A DNA stretch of 64,000 bases from Prevotella sp. (GCA_017470055.1 JAFUFD010000043.1:1-64000), one strand, 5' to 3'. Shown: positions 53,093-62,463, counted from the stretch's first letter. Notes: a model not told the origin generated them from the letters alone. Numbers and translations are program-made.

Positions 53093-54120
53093 TCTTTCTT
53101 GTTTTTAGCAGAGGTTTCACGAATCATTAATTGCTGGGGAACGATTTTCTTGCATACCTTCGTATCCCCCTGGATATGGTTGAGCAGCATCTGGCAAGCG
53201 GTGGCACCCATTAGGTGCGACTGGTCCTCTATTGCCGACATTCTTGGTGTCACGTAAGCGGCATGCGCATCATCCGTAAACCCAATCAGGGCGACATCCT
53301 CGGGAATCCTTAACGCCAACTGCTTGATAGCCGTAAAGGCGGCAAAGGTGATAATATCGTTGAAGGCAAGAATAGCATCTGGACGATGAGGACTCTGAAG
53401 TAGCCTTACTGTCTCCTCAAGGGCAACCTGATAGTCTATCTTATTGCATACCACTAAGTCACGCTCAATGGGGATGCGATTCTCACGCAACGCCTCCAGA
53501 TAACCATGCTTGCGACGTTGCACCATATCAAGATGATTAGGTCCCCCGATAAAAGCGATACGACGGCTACCTGTATCTATCAGATGCTGGGTCGCCATCT
53601 GGGCTGCCTCGTCACCATTAGCAGTCACACTGGAGAAACGGTCGGACAGGCAGGTTCTTCCAAAGAACACCAAAGGAATACCCATCGCCGATATCTCCTC
53701 GAAATGGCTGTAGTCCGTAGTTGTCTGGGCAAGGCAGGCAATGATTCCCTCCACATGAAGACTGAGAAAGTTGTCGACAGCCTGTGCCTCAATATCGCAA
53801 TCCTCATGACTATTGGCACTGATCACGCTATAGCCAGACTTACGAGCCTCGTCCTCAATACCATCCAATACGGCAGCATAATAATGTGTGACCAGATTGG
53901 GCACCACTACGCCGATGATTTTGGGGGCTTCCTTGCGCAGGCTCTGCGCAAAAGGATTCGGACGATAGTTCATCTTTTTCGCCAAATCCTTCACACGACG
54001 CTGCATCTCCTCACCAATCTCCGATGAGTTACGCAAGGCACGGCTGACTGTGGCTATACTGACATTCAGTTCCTTTGCCAAGTCTTTTAGAGACGTTCTA
54101 TGTTGCTTCTTACTGCTCAT
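53089..54120 (-). CDS. LacI-family transcriptional regulator
   Basis: A 343-residue repressor. The N-terminal HTH (SLKDLAKELNVSIATVSRAL, residues about 9-28) is followed by the hinge helix (FAQSLRK) and a periplasmic-binding-type effector domain. The ATG at 54120 follows the -7 box at 54127-54134; the longer TTG start would be inside that box. A palindrome CGCAAACGTTTACG at 54153-54166 overlaps the promoter region and is the probable autoregulatory operator. It is co-transcribed with the GH5 gene and probably controls this glucan locus. Confidence 0.93.
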   Translation of the reverse strand: MSSKKQHRTSLKDLAKELNVSIATVSRALRNSSEIGEEMQRRVKDLAKKMNYRPNPFAQSLRKEAPKIIGVVVPNLVTHYYAAVLDGIEDEARKSGYSVISANSHEDCDIEAQAVDNFLSLHVEGIIACLAQTTTDYSHFEEISAMGIPLVFFGRTCLSDRFSSVTANGDEAAQMATQHLIDTGSRRIAFIGGPNHLDMVQRRKHGYLEALRENRIPIERDLVVCNKIDYQVALEETVRLLQSPHRPDAILAFNDIITFAAFTAIKQLALRIPEDVALIGFTDDAHAAYVTPRMSAIEDQSHLMGATACQMLLNHIQGDTKVCKKIVPQQLMIRETSAKNKKE

Positions 54121-54126
54121 CACTTG

Positions 54127-54134
54127 CAAAAATA
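54127..54134 (-). promoter_or_regulatory. Promoter -7 box of the lacI-GH5 operon
   Basis: TATTTTTG on the minus strand, six bases before the chosen ATG. Confidence 0.55.
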
Positions 54135-54152
54135 GATAAAATTATGCAATTA

Positions 54153-54166
54153 CGCAAACGTTTACG
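54153..54166. promoter_or_regulatory. Candidate LacI-family operator
   Basis: CGCAAACGTTTACG, a 14-base palindrome with one mismatched pair and a central CG, the usual form of LacI-family operators. It is 19 bases upstream of the -7 box. Confidence 0.5.
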
Positions 54167-54187
54167 GACTTTTTTTCCTATTTTTTG

Positions 54188-54218
54188 TTGCACGTATAAA
54201 AAAAAGTCCTTACCTTTG
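54188..54218 (+). promoter_or_regulatory. Promoter of the candidate small RNA
   Basis: TTG at 54188-54190, a 20-base spacer and TACCTTTG at 54211-54218. It reads rightwards, divergent from lacI. Confidence 0.65.
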
Positions 54219-54224
54219 CAATAT

Positions 54225-54309
54225 AAATTCAGAATGAGTAATGAATAGTTGATAATAAGTTAGTTAGAAAATGAGAGTAGGAGTTGTCGTGAGACAATTC
54301 CTACTTTTT
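54225..54309 (+). ncRNA. Candidate small RNA with its own promoter and terminator
   Basis: A full promoter ends at 54218. A 13-base-pair hairpin (54276-54288 with 54293-54305, loop GTGA) followed by TTTTT ends at 54309. Between them lie about 50 AT-rich bases with only a tiny frame (ATG AGT AAT GAA TAG). The expected transcript is about 85 nucleotides. A longer ATG-started frame at 54271 would run through the terminator into antisense of the NarL-type gene, which is unlikely. Confidence 0.55.
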
Positions 54310-54334
54310 GATTGTAACCTTTTGGGAATCAGTG

Positions 54335-54976
54335 TTAAATATAATATTCCGCAGAGTCAACGAGTCCTGCCCGCAACGCATATTTTGTCGCCTCATGCAC
54401 ATTGTTGACTCCTAATTTCCTGAAAATATTCTTTCGATGGGTGTTCACGGTATGGAAACTGGAAAAGCGCCGCTCTGCGATTTCCCTGGTGGTCTGTCCC
54501 AATGCGATATCCTTCAGTATCTCCATTTCCGTGGGGGTGAGTTTGACATCCTCCTCGCTGCTCACCACTTGTGGCGCAAGCAAGAGTTCCGCCATACGCT
54601 GACAAATATACCGCTGGTGTCGCTGTCCGAACATCAGACACTCACGAATTTCCTGAATAGGCGACTCCTTCAGCAAGATACTGAAACGGGGGGAAATGGC
54701 GATTACCCTACGGACGAAATCACCAGAGAGGTCAACACTGAAGAGAATCCATTGTGCGTCTGGGAACCGCTGATGCAGAATTGCCAACTCGTCCACATCA
54801 TTGATATCGAAAAGGGTATAGTCTAAGACAACCACCGTTTCTGGATGGCTTCTCAACTGCTCAATCAGTTCCGCCTTATCCTCCGCACGGTGCATCTCCA
54901 CCTCACCCATCTCCTGACAGATATACATCATGCCTGCCCTCGTGATATCTTGGTTATCCGCCAATGCTACGTACAT
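54335..54976 (-). CDS. NarL/LuxR-type response regulator
   Basis: A 213-residue regulator. The receiver-like domain starts YVALADNQDITRAGMMYICQ and has VVVLDYTLFDIND with D52 as the likely phospho-acceptor. A C-terminal LuxR-type HTH (LTPTEMEILKDIALGQTTRE, SFHTVNTHRKNIFRKLGVNN) is complete. No kinase gene is adjacent. It has its own promoter and is divergent from the M3 peptidase gene. Confidence 0.92.
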   Translation of the reverse strand: MYVALADNQDITRAGMMYICQEMGEVEMHRAEDKAELIEQLRSHPETVVVLDYTLFDINDVDELAILHQRFPDAQWILFSVDLSGDFVRRVIAISPRFSILLKESPIQEIRECLMFGQRHQRYICQRMAELLLAPQVVSSEEDVKLTPTEMEILKDIALGQTTREIAERRFSSFHTVNTHRKNIFRKLGVNNVHEATKYALRAGLVDSAEYYI

Positions 54977-55019
54977 ACCTTAATTTATATATAAGTGTCC
55001 ACCAGTTCTGAAACGGGTA

Positions 55020-55050
55020 CAAAGATAGTGCAAATCAAGCGAAACACCAA
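55020..55050 (-). promoter_or_regulatory. Promoter of the NarL-type gene
   Basis: On the minus strand TTG (55050-55048), a 20-base spacer and TATCTTTG (55027-55020), leaving a leader of about 40 bases. Confidence 0.65.
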
Positions 55051-55158
55051 ATTTATTGGGGTATTTCTGATATCGAAGGGGCTTCTCATGGTTGTGCAAT
55101 GATACAAAAAAGATTTTACTTTTCTTTAAAATGAATGCGTAATAACAAAAATAAATAG

Positions 55159-55166
55159 TATCTTTG
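55159..55166 (+). promoter_or_regulatory. Promoter -7 box of the M3 peptidase gene
   Basis: TATCTTTG, 23 bases before the ATG. Confidence 0.55.
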
Positions 55167-55189
55167 CAGTTCAAAATGAAGACGTTAGT

Positions 55190-57256
55190 ATGAGTGAGCA
55201 TAACAATCCCTTCTTTGAGCCCTATGGTACTCCGCACGACACGGTGCCCTTTGACCGTATCCGCTTGGAGGACTATGAGGAGGCTTTCATGGAAGGTATC
55301 CGACGGGACAACGAGTATCTCGACAAGACTATCAACAACCCTGAGAAACCGACTTTCGACAATACTATCCTGAATCCTTTCGACAAGGGTGATGGCTATT
55401 ATGACCTATTGGACAGAGTATCCACCGTTTTCTTCAACCTTCTGAGTGCAGAGACCAATGACGAGATGGATGCGCTCGCCCAGAAGATGCAACCCATCCT
55501 CACCCAGCATGCCAACGACATGCGACTGGACCCGCAGTTATTTGAGCGCATCCGTCAAGTGCACCTGCACCACCGCAAGTTAACGCCAGAGGAGAAAATG
55601 CTGTTGGACAACTGCTACGAGGGATTCGTACGCAGTGGCGCTTTGCTCGATGAAGAGGGAAAGGCAAAACTCCGTCAATTAACGGAGGAGGCTTCGATGC
55701 TCTCTTTGCAGTTCTCGCAGAACCTGTTGAAAGAGAACAAGGCGTTCACCCTGCATATCACTGACGAGGCACTGTTGGACGGACTGCCCGATACCGCTCG
55801 GGAGGCAGCCGCACAGATAGCAAAGGAACAAGGCAAGGACGGTTGGGTGTTCACCCTTGACATGCCCAGTTACTCCCCCTTCATGACCTACTCCACCCAG
55901 CGTGAGTTGCGCAAGGAGATGTATATGGCTCGTAATACGGAGTGTACCCACGACAATCCAGAGAACAATATTGAGATATGCAAACGGCTCGTCAACCTGC
56001 GCCGTGAGATTGCCCAACTGCTGGGCTACAAGACCTATGCCGACTACGTGCTGAAACGTCGCATGGCATCCAACGTCCGCAATGTCTATAAGTTGCTCGA
56101 CGACCTCATCGACGCCTATAAGCCGACAGCCGTCAAGGAGCGTGACGAGTTAATCAGATTGTTCAAAAAGAATAACGCCCAACTGAAGATGATGCCATGG
56201 GACTCTGGCTATTACTCCCACCAGTTGCAGATGAGGAAATACAACCTCGATGCAGAAATGCTACGCCCCTATTTCGAATTGTCGAAAGTCATCGAGGGTG
56301 TCTTCGGTCTTGCCAACCGCCTGTATGGCATCACGTTCAAGGAGAACAAAGACATTCCCGTCTACCATCCTGACGTGAAGGCATATGAGGTCTATGACAA
56401 GGACGGCTCCTATCTCGCCGTTTTCTATGCCGACTTCCACCCCCGCAAAGGAAAACAGGGTGGTGCCTGGATGACGGAGTATCAGGGGCAGTGGATCACG
56501 AAGAAAGGAGAGAATATCCGTCCGCATGTCAGTGTGGTCATGAATCTCACCAAACCGACTGACGAGAAACCTGCTTTGTTGACACTTAGTGAGGTGGAGA
56601 CTTTCCTGCATGAGTTCGGGCACTCGTTACACGGCATGTTTGCCAACACCCGTTTCGAGAGCCTCAGCGGCACTAATGTATGGTGGGACTTCGTGGAACT
56701 GCCCTCGCAATTTATGGAGAACTTCGCCATAGAGAAGGACTTCCTGCGCACCTTCGCTTTCCACTATCAGACAGGAGAGCCATTGCCTGACGAGTTGATC
56801 AAGCGCATCGTGAAAAGCCGCAATTTCATGGCTGCGACAGCATGTCTGCGACAGGTGAGTTTCGGACTGCTCGATATGGCATACTATACGAAGAAGGACG
56901 AATTCACGGACGACATCATCCCCTTCGAGAAGAAGGCATGGAAGAAGGCGATCCTGGGTGAGCAACTGCCCGACACCTGTATGACCGTGCAGTTCTCGCA
57001 TATCATGGCAGGAGGGTATGCGGCAGGATACTATAGTTATAAATGGGCGGAGGTTCTGGACGCCGATGCATTCAGCGTGTTCAAACGCCATGGCATCTTT
57101 GACCCAAAGACAGCACAAAGTTTCAGAGACAACATCCTCTCCCGTGGCGGCACAGAGCATCCGATGACGCTCTACAAGCGCTTCCGTGGTGGAGAACCGA
57201 CAATAGACGCATTACTAAAGCGAAATGGAATCAAACGAGAAACAAAGGAGATTTGA
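55190..57256 (+). CDS. M3-family metallopeptidase (oligopeptidase / dipeptidyl carboxypeptidase type)
   Basis: A 688-residue zinc peptidase of the M3 family that cuts short peptides. The active site HEFGHSLHGMF is at about residue 474, with the third ligand in the following FVELPSQFMENF region. The N-terminus NNPFFEPYGTPHDTVPFDRI matches Bacteroidota Dcp-like proteins. No export signal is seen, so it is probably cytosolic and involved in peptide turnover. The last 32 bases overlap the dCMP deaminase gene. Confidence 0.95.
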   Translation: MSEHNNPFFEPYGTPHDTVPFDRIRLEDYEEAFMEGIRRDNEYLDKTINNPEKPTFDNTILNPFDKGDGYYDLLDRVSTVFFNLLSAETNDEMDALAQKMQPILTQHANDMRLDPQLFERIRQVHLHHRKLTPEEKMLLDNCYEGFVRSGALLDEEGKAKLRQLTEEASMLSLQFSQNLLKENKAFTLHITDEALLDGLPDTAREAAAQIAKEQGKDGWVFTLDMPSYSPFMTYSTQRELRKEMYMARNTECTHDNPENNIEICKRLVNLRREIAQLLGYKTYADYVLKRRMASNVRNVYKLLDDLIDAYKPTAVKERDELIRLFKKNNAQLKMMPWDSGYYSHQLQMRKYNLDAEMLRPYFELSKVIEGVFGLANRLYGITFKENKDIPVYHPDVKAYEVYDKDGSYLAVFYADFHPRKGKQGGAWMTEYQGQWITKKGENIRPHVSVVMNLTKPTDEKPALLTLSEVETFLHEFGHSLHGMFANTRFESLSGTNVWWDFVELPSQFMENFAIEKDFLRTFAFHYQTGEPLPDELIKRIVKSRNFMAATACLRQVSFGLLDMAYYTKKDEFTDDIIPFEKKAWKKAILGEQLPDTCMTVQFSHIMAGGYAAGYYSYKWAEVLDADAFSVFKRHGIFDPKTAQSFRDNILSRGGTEHPMTLYKRFRGGEPTIDALLKRNGIKRETKEI

Positions 57257-57659
57257 CCTGCGCTATCTGCGCATGGCACGCATCTGGGCAGAGAACAGTT
57301 ACTGCCAACGCCGTCAGGTAGGCGCCTTGGTGGTGAAGGAGGGCATGATTATCAGCGACGGCTATAATGGTACGCCCAGTGGATTCGAGAATGTCTGCGA
57401 GGACGAGAACAACGTGACGAAGCCTTATGTACTACATGCCGAGGCGAATGCCATCACCAAACTCGCCCGCTCGTCAAACAACTCTGAAGGCTCGACCATC
57501 TATATCACCGCCTCACCCTGTATCGAGTGTGCCAAACTGATTATCCAGTCGGGCATCAAAAGAGTGGTTTATGGTGAGAAATACCGTTTAACGGATGGCA
57601 TCGACCTGTTGAAGCGTGCTGGTATCGAAACTATTTATATCAATCCTAAAGAAGCATGA
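57225..57659 (+). CDS. dCMP deaminase-family protein (ComEB-like)
   Basis: A 144-residue zinc deaminase. The zinc motif HAEANAI is at about residue 74, and PCIECAKLI is near 105. The N-terminus RYLRMARIWAENSYCQRRQVG and the dCMP-deaminase spacing support conversion of dCMP to dUMP. It begins inside the M3 gene in another frame and overlaps the S41 protease gene by four bases, so the three are probably one transcript. Confidence 0.93.
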   Translation: MESNEKQRRFDLRYLRMARIWAENSYCQRRQVGALVVKEGMIISDGYNGTPSGFENVCEDENNVTKPYVLHAEANAITKLARSSNNSEGSTIYITASPCIECAKLIIQSGIKRVVYGEKYRLTDGIDLLKRAGIETIYINPKEA

Positions 57660-59305
57660 GTGAGAAGAAAAATAACCGTTTCATGCCCTTGCTGATGGCT
57701 GTTAGCGTGGTGGTGGGTATTTTGATTGGCACATTCTACGCCAACCACTATTCCGGCAATCGGCTGAGCATCATCAATTCTGGCAGCAATAAGTTGAACA
57801 ACCTGCTTCGACTGGTAGACGACCAATATGTGGACACCGTCAACGTGAATGACCTCGTGGAGAAGGCAATGCCACAGATTCTTTCGGAACTCGATCCCCA
57901 TTCCGTCTATATCTCAGCAAAAGACATGGAGGTGATGAACGACGACCTGAAAGGCTCGTTCTCGGGAGTAGGTATTGAGTTCACCATCCGCCAAGACACC
58001 CTCCACGTGCAGAACGTCATTAAAAACGGACCGGCGGAGAGGGCTGGCGTGATTGCAGGCGATATGATTGTAAAGGTGGACGACCAGAACTTCACTGGTA
58101 AGACACTGACCAACGAGGAAGCGATGCACCGTCTGAAGGGACCAAAGGATACAAAGGTCAAACTTGGTATCCTGCGCAACAAGGAGAAGACCATCCGTAG
58201 CTTTGTCGTGACACGTGGCGACATCCCCACCAAGAGTGTTACTGCCGCCTATATGCTGAACGACAATACTGGCTACATCCGTATCAAGAACTTTGGCGAG
58301 AATACTTATCCTGAACTGCTGATAGCCCTCGCGAAACTCTCGCAGCAGCGATTCGAGAACCTCACCATCGACCTCAGGGGCAATACTGGAGGCTACCTGG
58401 AGTCTGCCGTACAGATTGCCAACGAGTTCCTACCCAAGGGACAGTTGATTGTCTATACTCAAGGACGCAAGCAGGCGCGACAGGAGTATCGCAGTGACGG
58501 GCGCGGCTCCTACCAGCAGATTCCTTTAGTAGTACTCATCGACGAGGGCTCCGCCTCTGCCAGTGAGATCCTGGCGGGCGCCATCCAAGACAACGACCGT
58601 GGCACTATCATCGGACGCCGCTCGTTCGGAAAGGGACTCGTACAGAAGCCGATGGCTTTCAACGACGGCTCGATGATCCGCCTGACCATTGCCCGATACT
58701 ATTCGCCTTCCGGACGTTGCATCCAGAAACCCTATGTCTCTGGTGACAACAAGGACTATGAGGAAGACCTGCTGGCAAGATATCAGCATGGTGAGTTCTT
58801 CTCACAAGACAGCATCAAGCATACAGGTCCTGCCTATAAGACCCGCATCGGACGAGAGGTGTTTGGCGGTGGAGGCATCACCCCTGATATTTTCGTTGCC
58901 GAGGACACGGTGGATGTTACCTCTTACTATAAGCAGGCCTCGATGAGCGGACTCATTTTACAGTTCGCCTTCGATTACACAGACAACAACCGTCAGAAAC
59001 TGAACGAGTATAAGACAGCAAAAGACCTGGCGAAATACCTCGTCAAGCAGAATACCGTGGAACAGTTTGCCACCTTTGCCGAAAAGAACGGACTGAAACG
59101 CCGCAACCTCATGATACAACGCTCCCACAAACTCCTTGAGCGGTATATCAACAGCCGCATCATCTATAACATGATGAGTGAGGAGGCATGGCTGCAATAC
59201 CTGAACGATGACGACTCCGCTATCAAGGAGACGCTGAGGGTGTTCCAGGCAGATCAGGCTTTCCCACAGGCACCTCAGAAACCAGAGAAAAGGAAAGTAG
59301 CATGA
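57656..59305 (+). CDS. S41-family C-terminal processing peptidase
   Basis: A 549-residue periplasmic serine protease. An N-terminal membrane anchor (PLLMAVSVVVGILIGTFYAN) precedes a PDZ domain (about residues 90-170, FSGVGIEFTIRQDTLHVQNV). The catalytic region has DEGSASASEILAG (Ser near 299) and SFGKGLVQ (Lys near 324). Family members trim or degrade envelope proteins. It overlaps the dCMP deaminase gene upstream and the formyl-THF cyclo-ligase gene downstream, each by four bases. Confidence 0.95.
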   Translation: MSEKKNNRFMPLLMAVSVVVGILIGTFYANHYSGNRLSIINSGSNKLNNLLRLVDDQYVDTVNVNDLVEKAMPQILSELDPHSVYISAKDMEVMNDDLKGSFSGVGIEFTIRQDTLHVQNVIKNGPAERAGVIAGDMIVKVDDQNFTGKTLTNEEAMHRLKGPKDTKVKLGILRNKEKTIRSFVVTRGDIPTKSVTAAYMLNDNTGYIRIKNFGENTYPELLIALAKLSQQRFENLTIDLRGNTGGYLESAVQIANEFLPKGQLIVYTQGRKQARQEYRSDGRGSYQQIPLVVLIDEGSASASEILAGAIQDNDRGTIIGRRSFGKGLVQKPMAFNDGSMIRLTIARYYSPSGRCIQKPYVSGDNKDYEEDLLARYQHGEFFSQDSIKHTGPAYKTRIGREVFGGGGITPDIFVAEDTVDVTSYYKQASMSGLILQFAFDYTDNNRQKLNEYKTAKDLAKYLVKQNTVEQFATFAEKNGLKRRNLMIQRSHKLLERYINSRIIYNMMSEEAWLQYLNDDDSAIKETLRVFQADQAFPQAPQKPEKRKVA

Positions 59306-59826
59306 CCAGCAAACAAGAGATACGTAAGATGCTTCGGCAGAGAGGACCTATCGGTTCCGCTGCTGAAGCATCTGCTATCATCCACCGCTTGAAAGCACAT
59401 CCACAGGTGCACCTCGCACGTACCTTATTAATATATAGCGCTCTCCCCGATGAGATTCCCACCCAGCAACTCATTGACGATTTCCTGCGAGAAGGCAAGA
59501 CCGTCCTGTTGCCTCGTGTCATCAGTGACACCCAGATGGAACTGCGCCGCTATACAGGAGCCGCAGATTTACAACAAGGAGCCTTTGGCATCATGGAGCC
59601 CTCAGGAGAACTCTTTACCGACTTTGGTCAAATAGATGTCGCCATCATCCCTGGTGTCGCCTTCGACAAAGAGGGCCACCGTTTAGGCAGGGGAAAAGGC
59701 TATTATGACCGTTTCCTTCCGTTATTGCACAATACTTATAAGATAGGGGTCTGTTATCCTTCCCGACTACTGGAGTATATCCCCATCGACGAGCACGACA
59801 TCCCAATGGATGAGATAATATCCTAA
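59302..59826 (+). CDS. 5-formyltetrahydrofolate cyclo-ligase
   Basis: A 174-residue enzyme making 5,10-methenyl-THF from 5-formyl-THF with ATP. The C-terminal GHRLGRGKGYYDRFL motif (near residue 128) and the N-terminal KQEIRKMLRQR are diagnostic. It ends the M3-deaminase-protease run. Its last four bases overlap the convergent DUF721 gene. Confidence 0.94.
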   Translation: MTSKQEIRKMLRQRGPIGSAAEASAIIHRLKAHPQVHLARTLLIYSALPDEIPTQQLIDDFLREGKTVLLPRVISDTQMELRRYTGAADLQQGAFGIMEPSGELFTDFGQIDVAIIPGVAFDKEGHRLGRGKGYYDRFLPLLHNTYKIGVCYPSRLLEYIPIDEHDIPMDEIIS

Positions 59827-60110
59827 AAACGGATATCCGTAATCACCTGTTCGCCCACTACCGCATTGAGTTTCTTCACCAATTCCCCTCGCATCATCGA
59901 CAAATCAGAGCGAAGAGCAGGATTGGACAGACGAACATAGAGGGTCTGGTTATAGATATAAGTGTTCAATGTATAACGTGCGATGGCAGGACCGACAACC
60001 TCAGGCCATGCCTCTACCAACCGTTTCTGGTTTAACGGTGTCTCCAAGCCCTGTTCTCTTAATGTCCTCAACAGGACCTCTTTCAAGGATTCTATCTTCT
60101 GCCTAAACAT
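59823..60110 (-). CDS. DUF721 (DciA-like) protein
   Basis: A 95-residue protein of the DUF721/DciA family. The conserved block LVEAWPEVVGPAIARYTLNT (about residues 27-46) and the LYVRLSNPALRSDL block (about 52-65) are present. DciA proteins load replicative helicase in many bacteria; the small Bacteroidota form is less studied. It overlaps recF by eight bases and is encoded directly downstream of it, consistent with a replication role. Confidence 0.9.
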   Translation of the reverse strand: MFRQKIESLKEVLLRTLREQGLETPLNQKRLVEAWPEVVGPAIARYTLNTYIYNQTLYVRLSNPALRSDLSMMRGELVKKLNAVVGEQVITDIRF

Positions 60111-61221
60111 CCTTCTGCGTTATCTCTCCGTTATCAACATAGAATATCTTATAGTCGAGGGCACTCGCTTTGAGAATCTGGTCAAGATGGTCACGGTTGG
60201 TGTCTGTGATGAATATCTGACCGAAAGCGTCTCCAGACACCAGTCGCACAATCTGCTCCACCCGCTCGGCATCCAACTTGTCAAAGATATCATCCAACAA
60301 CAATAAAGGAGTCGTCTTGGAGGCGGTGCGTTTGAGGAAATCAAACTGTGCGAGTTTCAAGGCTATCGCAAAGGTCTTGTTCTGCCCTTGGGAGCCCTCC
60401 CGTTTCATCAGATGCCCATCCAAGGTGAACTCCAAGTCGTCCCGGTGAATACCATGCAACGAAAAGCCTACAGCAAGGTCTTTCGCACGGTCACGCTGGA
60501 TAACCTCTAACAATGGTCCACGCTGGCAATGAGAGAGATAGTTAAGTCCAACACGCTCACGTCCAGACGATATCTTGTCGTAGAACTGTTGGAAGAGAGG
60601 CACCAGTTCCTTCACAAAGGCATCACGCTTCCTGAAAATCTCCTCACCAGACACTGCCATCTGCTCCTCCCATATCTGCAGAAGCATAGGGTCAGGAGCC
60701 GGTTCTTCCTGTTTCAGAAGCGTGTTACGCTGTTGGTGGGCATTATTGTAACGGGCAAGAGCCTCAATATATGAACGGTCATACTGCGAGATGACCATAT
60801 CCATCAACCGGCGACGCTCCTCACTTCCTCCTTCTATCAGCAACGTGTCCGAAGGGGATACCACAACCAAAGGTATCAGCCCTATATGCTCAGAAAGACG
60901 CTTATACTCCTTCTTATTCCTCTTGAAATGTTTCTTCACCCCTCGCTTGATGCCGCAAGAAATTAACTCGGAGTCTTCTGTGTCCTCAGGGGTTTCTGAG
61001 TAAAGTCCCTCAATCATACAAAACGGTTCCTCATGCCGAATGACCTGTGAGTCGATCGGGTTAGAGGCAGAACGGCAGAATGACAGGTAATAGACCGCAT
61101 CCAGCACATTCGTCTTGCCTACCCCGTTATGTCCGATGAGACAATTTATCTTAGGAGACAGTTCTAAGACCGCCTCCTGAATATTCTTATAATTGAGTAT
61201 CGTGAGTTTTCTGAGTATCAT
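60103..61221 (-). CDS. recF: DNA replication/repair protein RecF
   Basis: A 372-residue SMC-like ATPase that helps load RecA at gaps. Walker A GHNGVGKTN is at residues 30-38; the signature QGQNKTFAIALKLAQF is near 300 and Walker B LLLLDDIFDKLD near 325. The ATG at 61221 is chosen because the TACCTTTG box at 61229-61236 lies between it and the longer frame start. It forms an operon with the DUF721 gene and is divergent from the TPR gene. Confidence 0.95.
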   Translation of the reverse strand: MILRKLTILNYKNIQEAVLELSPKINCLIGHNGVGKTNVLDAVYYLSFCRSASNPIDSQVIRHEEPFCMIEGLYSETPEDTEDSELISCGIKRGVKKHFKRNKKEYKRLSEHIGLIPLVVVSPSDTLLIEGGSEERRRLMDMVISQYDRSYIEALARYNNAHQQRNTLLKQEEPAPDPMLLQIWEEQMAVSGEEIFRKRDAFVKELVPLFQQFYDKISSGRERVGLNYLSHCQRGPLLEVIQRDRAKDLAVGFSLHGIHRDDLEFTLDGHLMKREGSQGQNKTFAIALKLAQFDFLKRTASKTTPLLLLDDIFDKLDAERVEQIVRLVSGDAFGQIFITDTNRDHLDQILKASALDYKIFYVDNGEITQKDV

Positions 61222-61228
61222 TTGTGTG

Positions 61229-61236
61229 CAAAGGTA
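61229..61236 (-). promoter_or_regulatory. Promoter -7 box of recF
   Basis: TACCTTTG on the minus strand, seven bases before the chosen ATG. Confidence 0.6.
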
Positions 61237-61282
61237 CGAAAAAAAAATCATTATTCGTCATTCATTATTCATAATAATTTTG

Positions 61283-61290
61283 TAACTTTG
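61283..61290 (+). promoter_or_regulatory. Promoter -7 box of the TPR-ribH genes
   Basis: TAACTTTG, 40 bases before the TPR protein ATG. Confidence 0.55.
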
Positions 61291-61330
61291 CACCCGATTT
61301 GTGTATGAACAATAAATAAAATCAAGAATA

Positions 61331-61987
61331 ATGGCAAACAAAAACCAACAAGCCGCCCCTGAGTTGCAGGAGCAGGTAACCAAAGCAGAGGCTTTCTTTG
61401 AGAAATACAAGAAGGCTATTATCATTGGCGTCATTGCAATTATTGTAATCATTGTAGGCGCTATCCTTTTCAATAATTACTACCTTGCTCCTCGTGAGAA
61501 TGAGGCAAACACAGAACTTGCCAAGAGTCAGGAACTATTTGGCTCTGAGCAGTACGACAAAGCACTTGCCGGATTCCAAAAGGTGGCAAACGACTACAGT
61601 TCCACCGATGCCGGTAACCTCGCACAACTCTACATCGGTCTCTGTCAGGCTAACCTTGGCAAGTGGCAGGATGCTGTCAATGCCTTAGAGGGTTTCAGTG
61701 GCAAAGGCGATGCTATGATCTCTCCTGCCGCAGAAGGAGCACTGGGCAATGCTTACGCTAACCTCAACCAACTTGACAAGGCTGTTGAGCACCTGAAGAA
61801 AGCCGCTAAGATGGCTGATAACAACTCCCTCTCTCCCACTTTCCTCATCCAGGCTGGTGAGATTCTGGAAAGCCAAGGTAAGAAAGACGAGGCTCTGAAA
61901 CTGTATCAGGAGGTGAAAGAGAAGTATTTCAACTCCATGCAGTACCAGATTATCGACGAGTATATCGAACGCGCATCTGCTAAGTAA
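61331..61987 (+). CDS. Membrane-anchored TPR protein (YfgM-like)
   Basis: A 218-residue protein. An N-terminal cytosolic segment is followed by one TM (about residues 28-50, [20 protein letters not shown]). About four TPR-like helical repeats (about 65-210, for example [17 protein letters not shown] and [15 protein letters not shown]) follow. It resembles YfgM, a periplasmic-facing chaperone partner. Its stop shares a base with the ribH start, so they are one transcript. Confidence 0.88.
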   Translation: MANKNQQAAPELQEQVTKAEAFFEKYKKAIIIGVIAIIVIIVGAILFNNYYLAPRENEANTELAKSQELFGSEQYDKALAGFQKVANDYSSTDAGNLAQLYIGLCQANLGKWQDAVNALEGFSGKGDAMISPAAEGALGNAYANLNQLDKAVEHLKKAAKMADNNSLSPTFLIQAGEILESQGKKDEALKLYQEVKEKYFNSMQYQIIDEYIERASAK

Positions 61988-62457
61988 TGGCAACCAAGAA
62001 CCTGTCGGAATACAATGTTGAGAAGGTGCCCGATGCCTCGAATATGATATTCGGCATTGTGGTTTCTGAATGGAATCCGGAGATCACAGGAGCCCTGTTG
62101 GAGGGATGCGTCAGCACCTTGGAGAAACATGGTGCACTGCCAGAGAACATCCATGTGAAGACTGTACCAGGCTCTTTCGAACTTATCTACGGTGCCCGCC
62201 AGATGACGCTCAACGACGGTTATGACGCTGTGATTATCCTTGGATGTGTCATTCGTGGTGAGACTCCTCATTTCGACTATATCTGTCAGGGAGTAACCCA
62301 AGGTATCGCCCGTCTTAACGCTACCAATAATATCCCCGTGGTCTATGGATTGCTGACCACCAACGACCTGCAACAGGCAAAAGACCGTGCAGGTGGACGC
62401 TTAGGGAACAAAGGTGATGAGTGTGCGGTAGTTGCTATTAAGATGGCGAAATTCTGA
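61987..62457 (+). CDS. ribH: 6,7-dimethyl-8-ribityllumazine synthase
   Basis: A 156-residue enzyme of riboflavin synthesis, condensing the ribityl-pyrimidine with 3,4-dihydroxy-2-butanone phosphate. The VPGSFEL motif (near residue 60), [15 protein letters not shown] (near 87) and [14 protein letters not shown] (near 118) are canonical. Length is normal. It follows the TPR gene with a one-base stop/start overlap and precedes xth by six bases. Confidence 0.96.
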   Translation: MATKNLSEYNVEKVPDASNMIFGIVVSEWNPEITGALLEGCVSTLEKHGALPENIHVKTVPGSFELIYGARQMTLNDGYDAVIILGCVIRGETPHFDYICQGVTQGIARLNATNNIPVVYGLLTTNDLQQAKDRAGGRLGNKGDECAVVAIKMAKF

Positions 62458-62463
62458 CAATCA

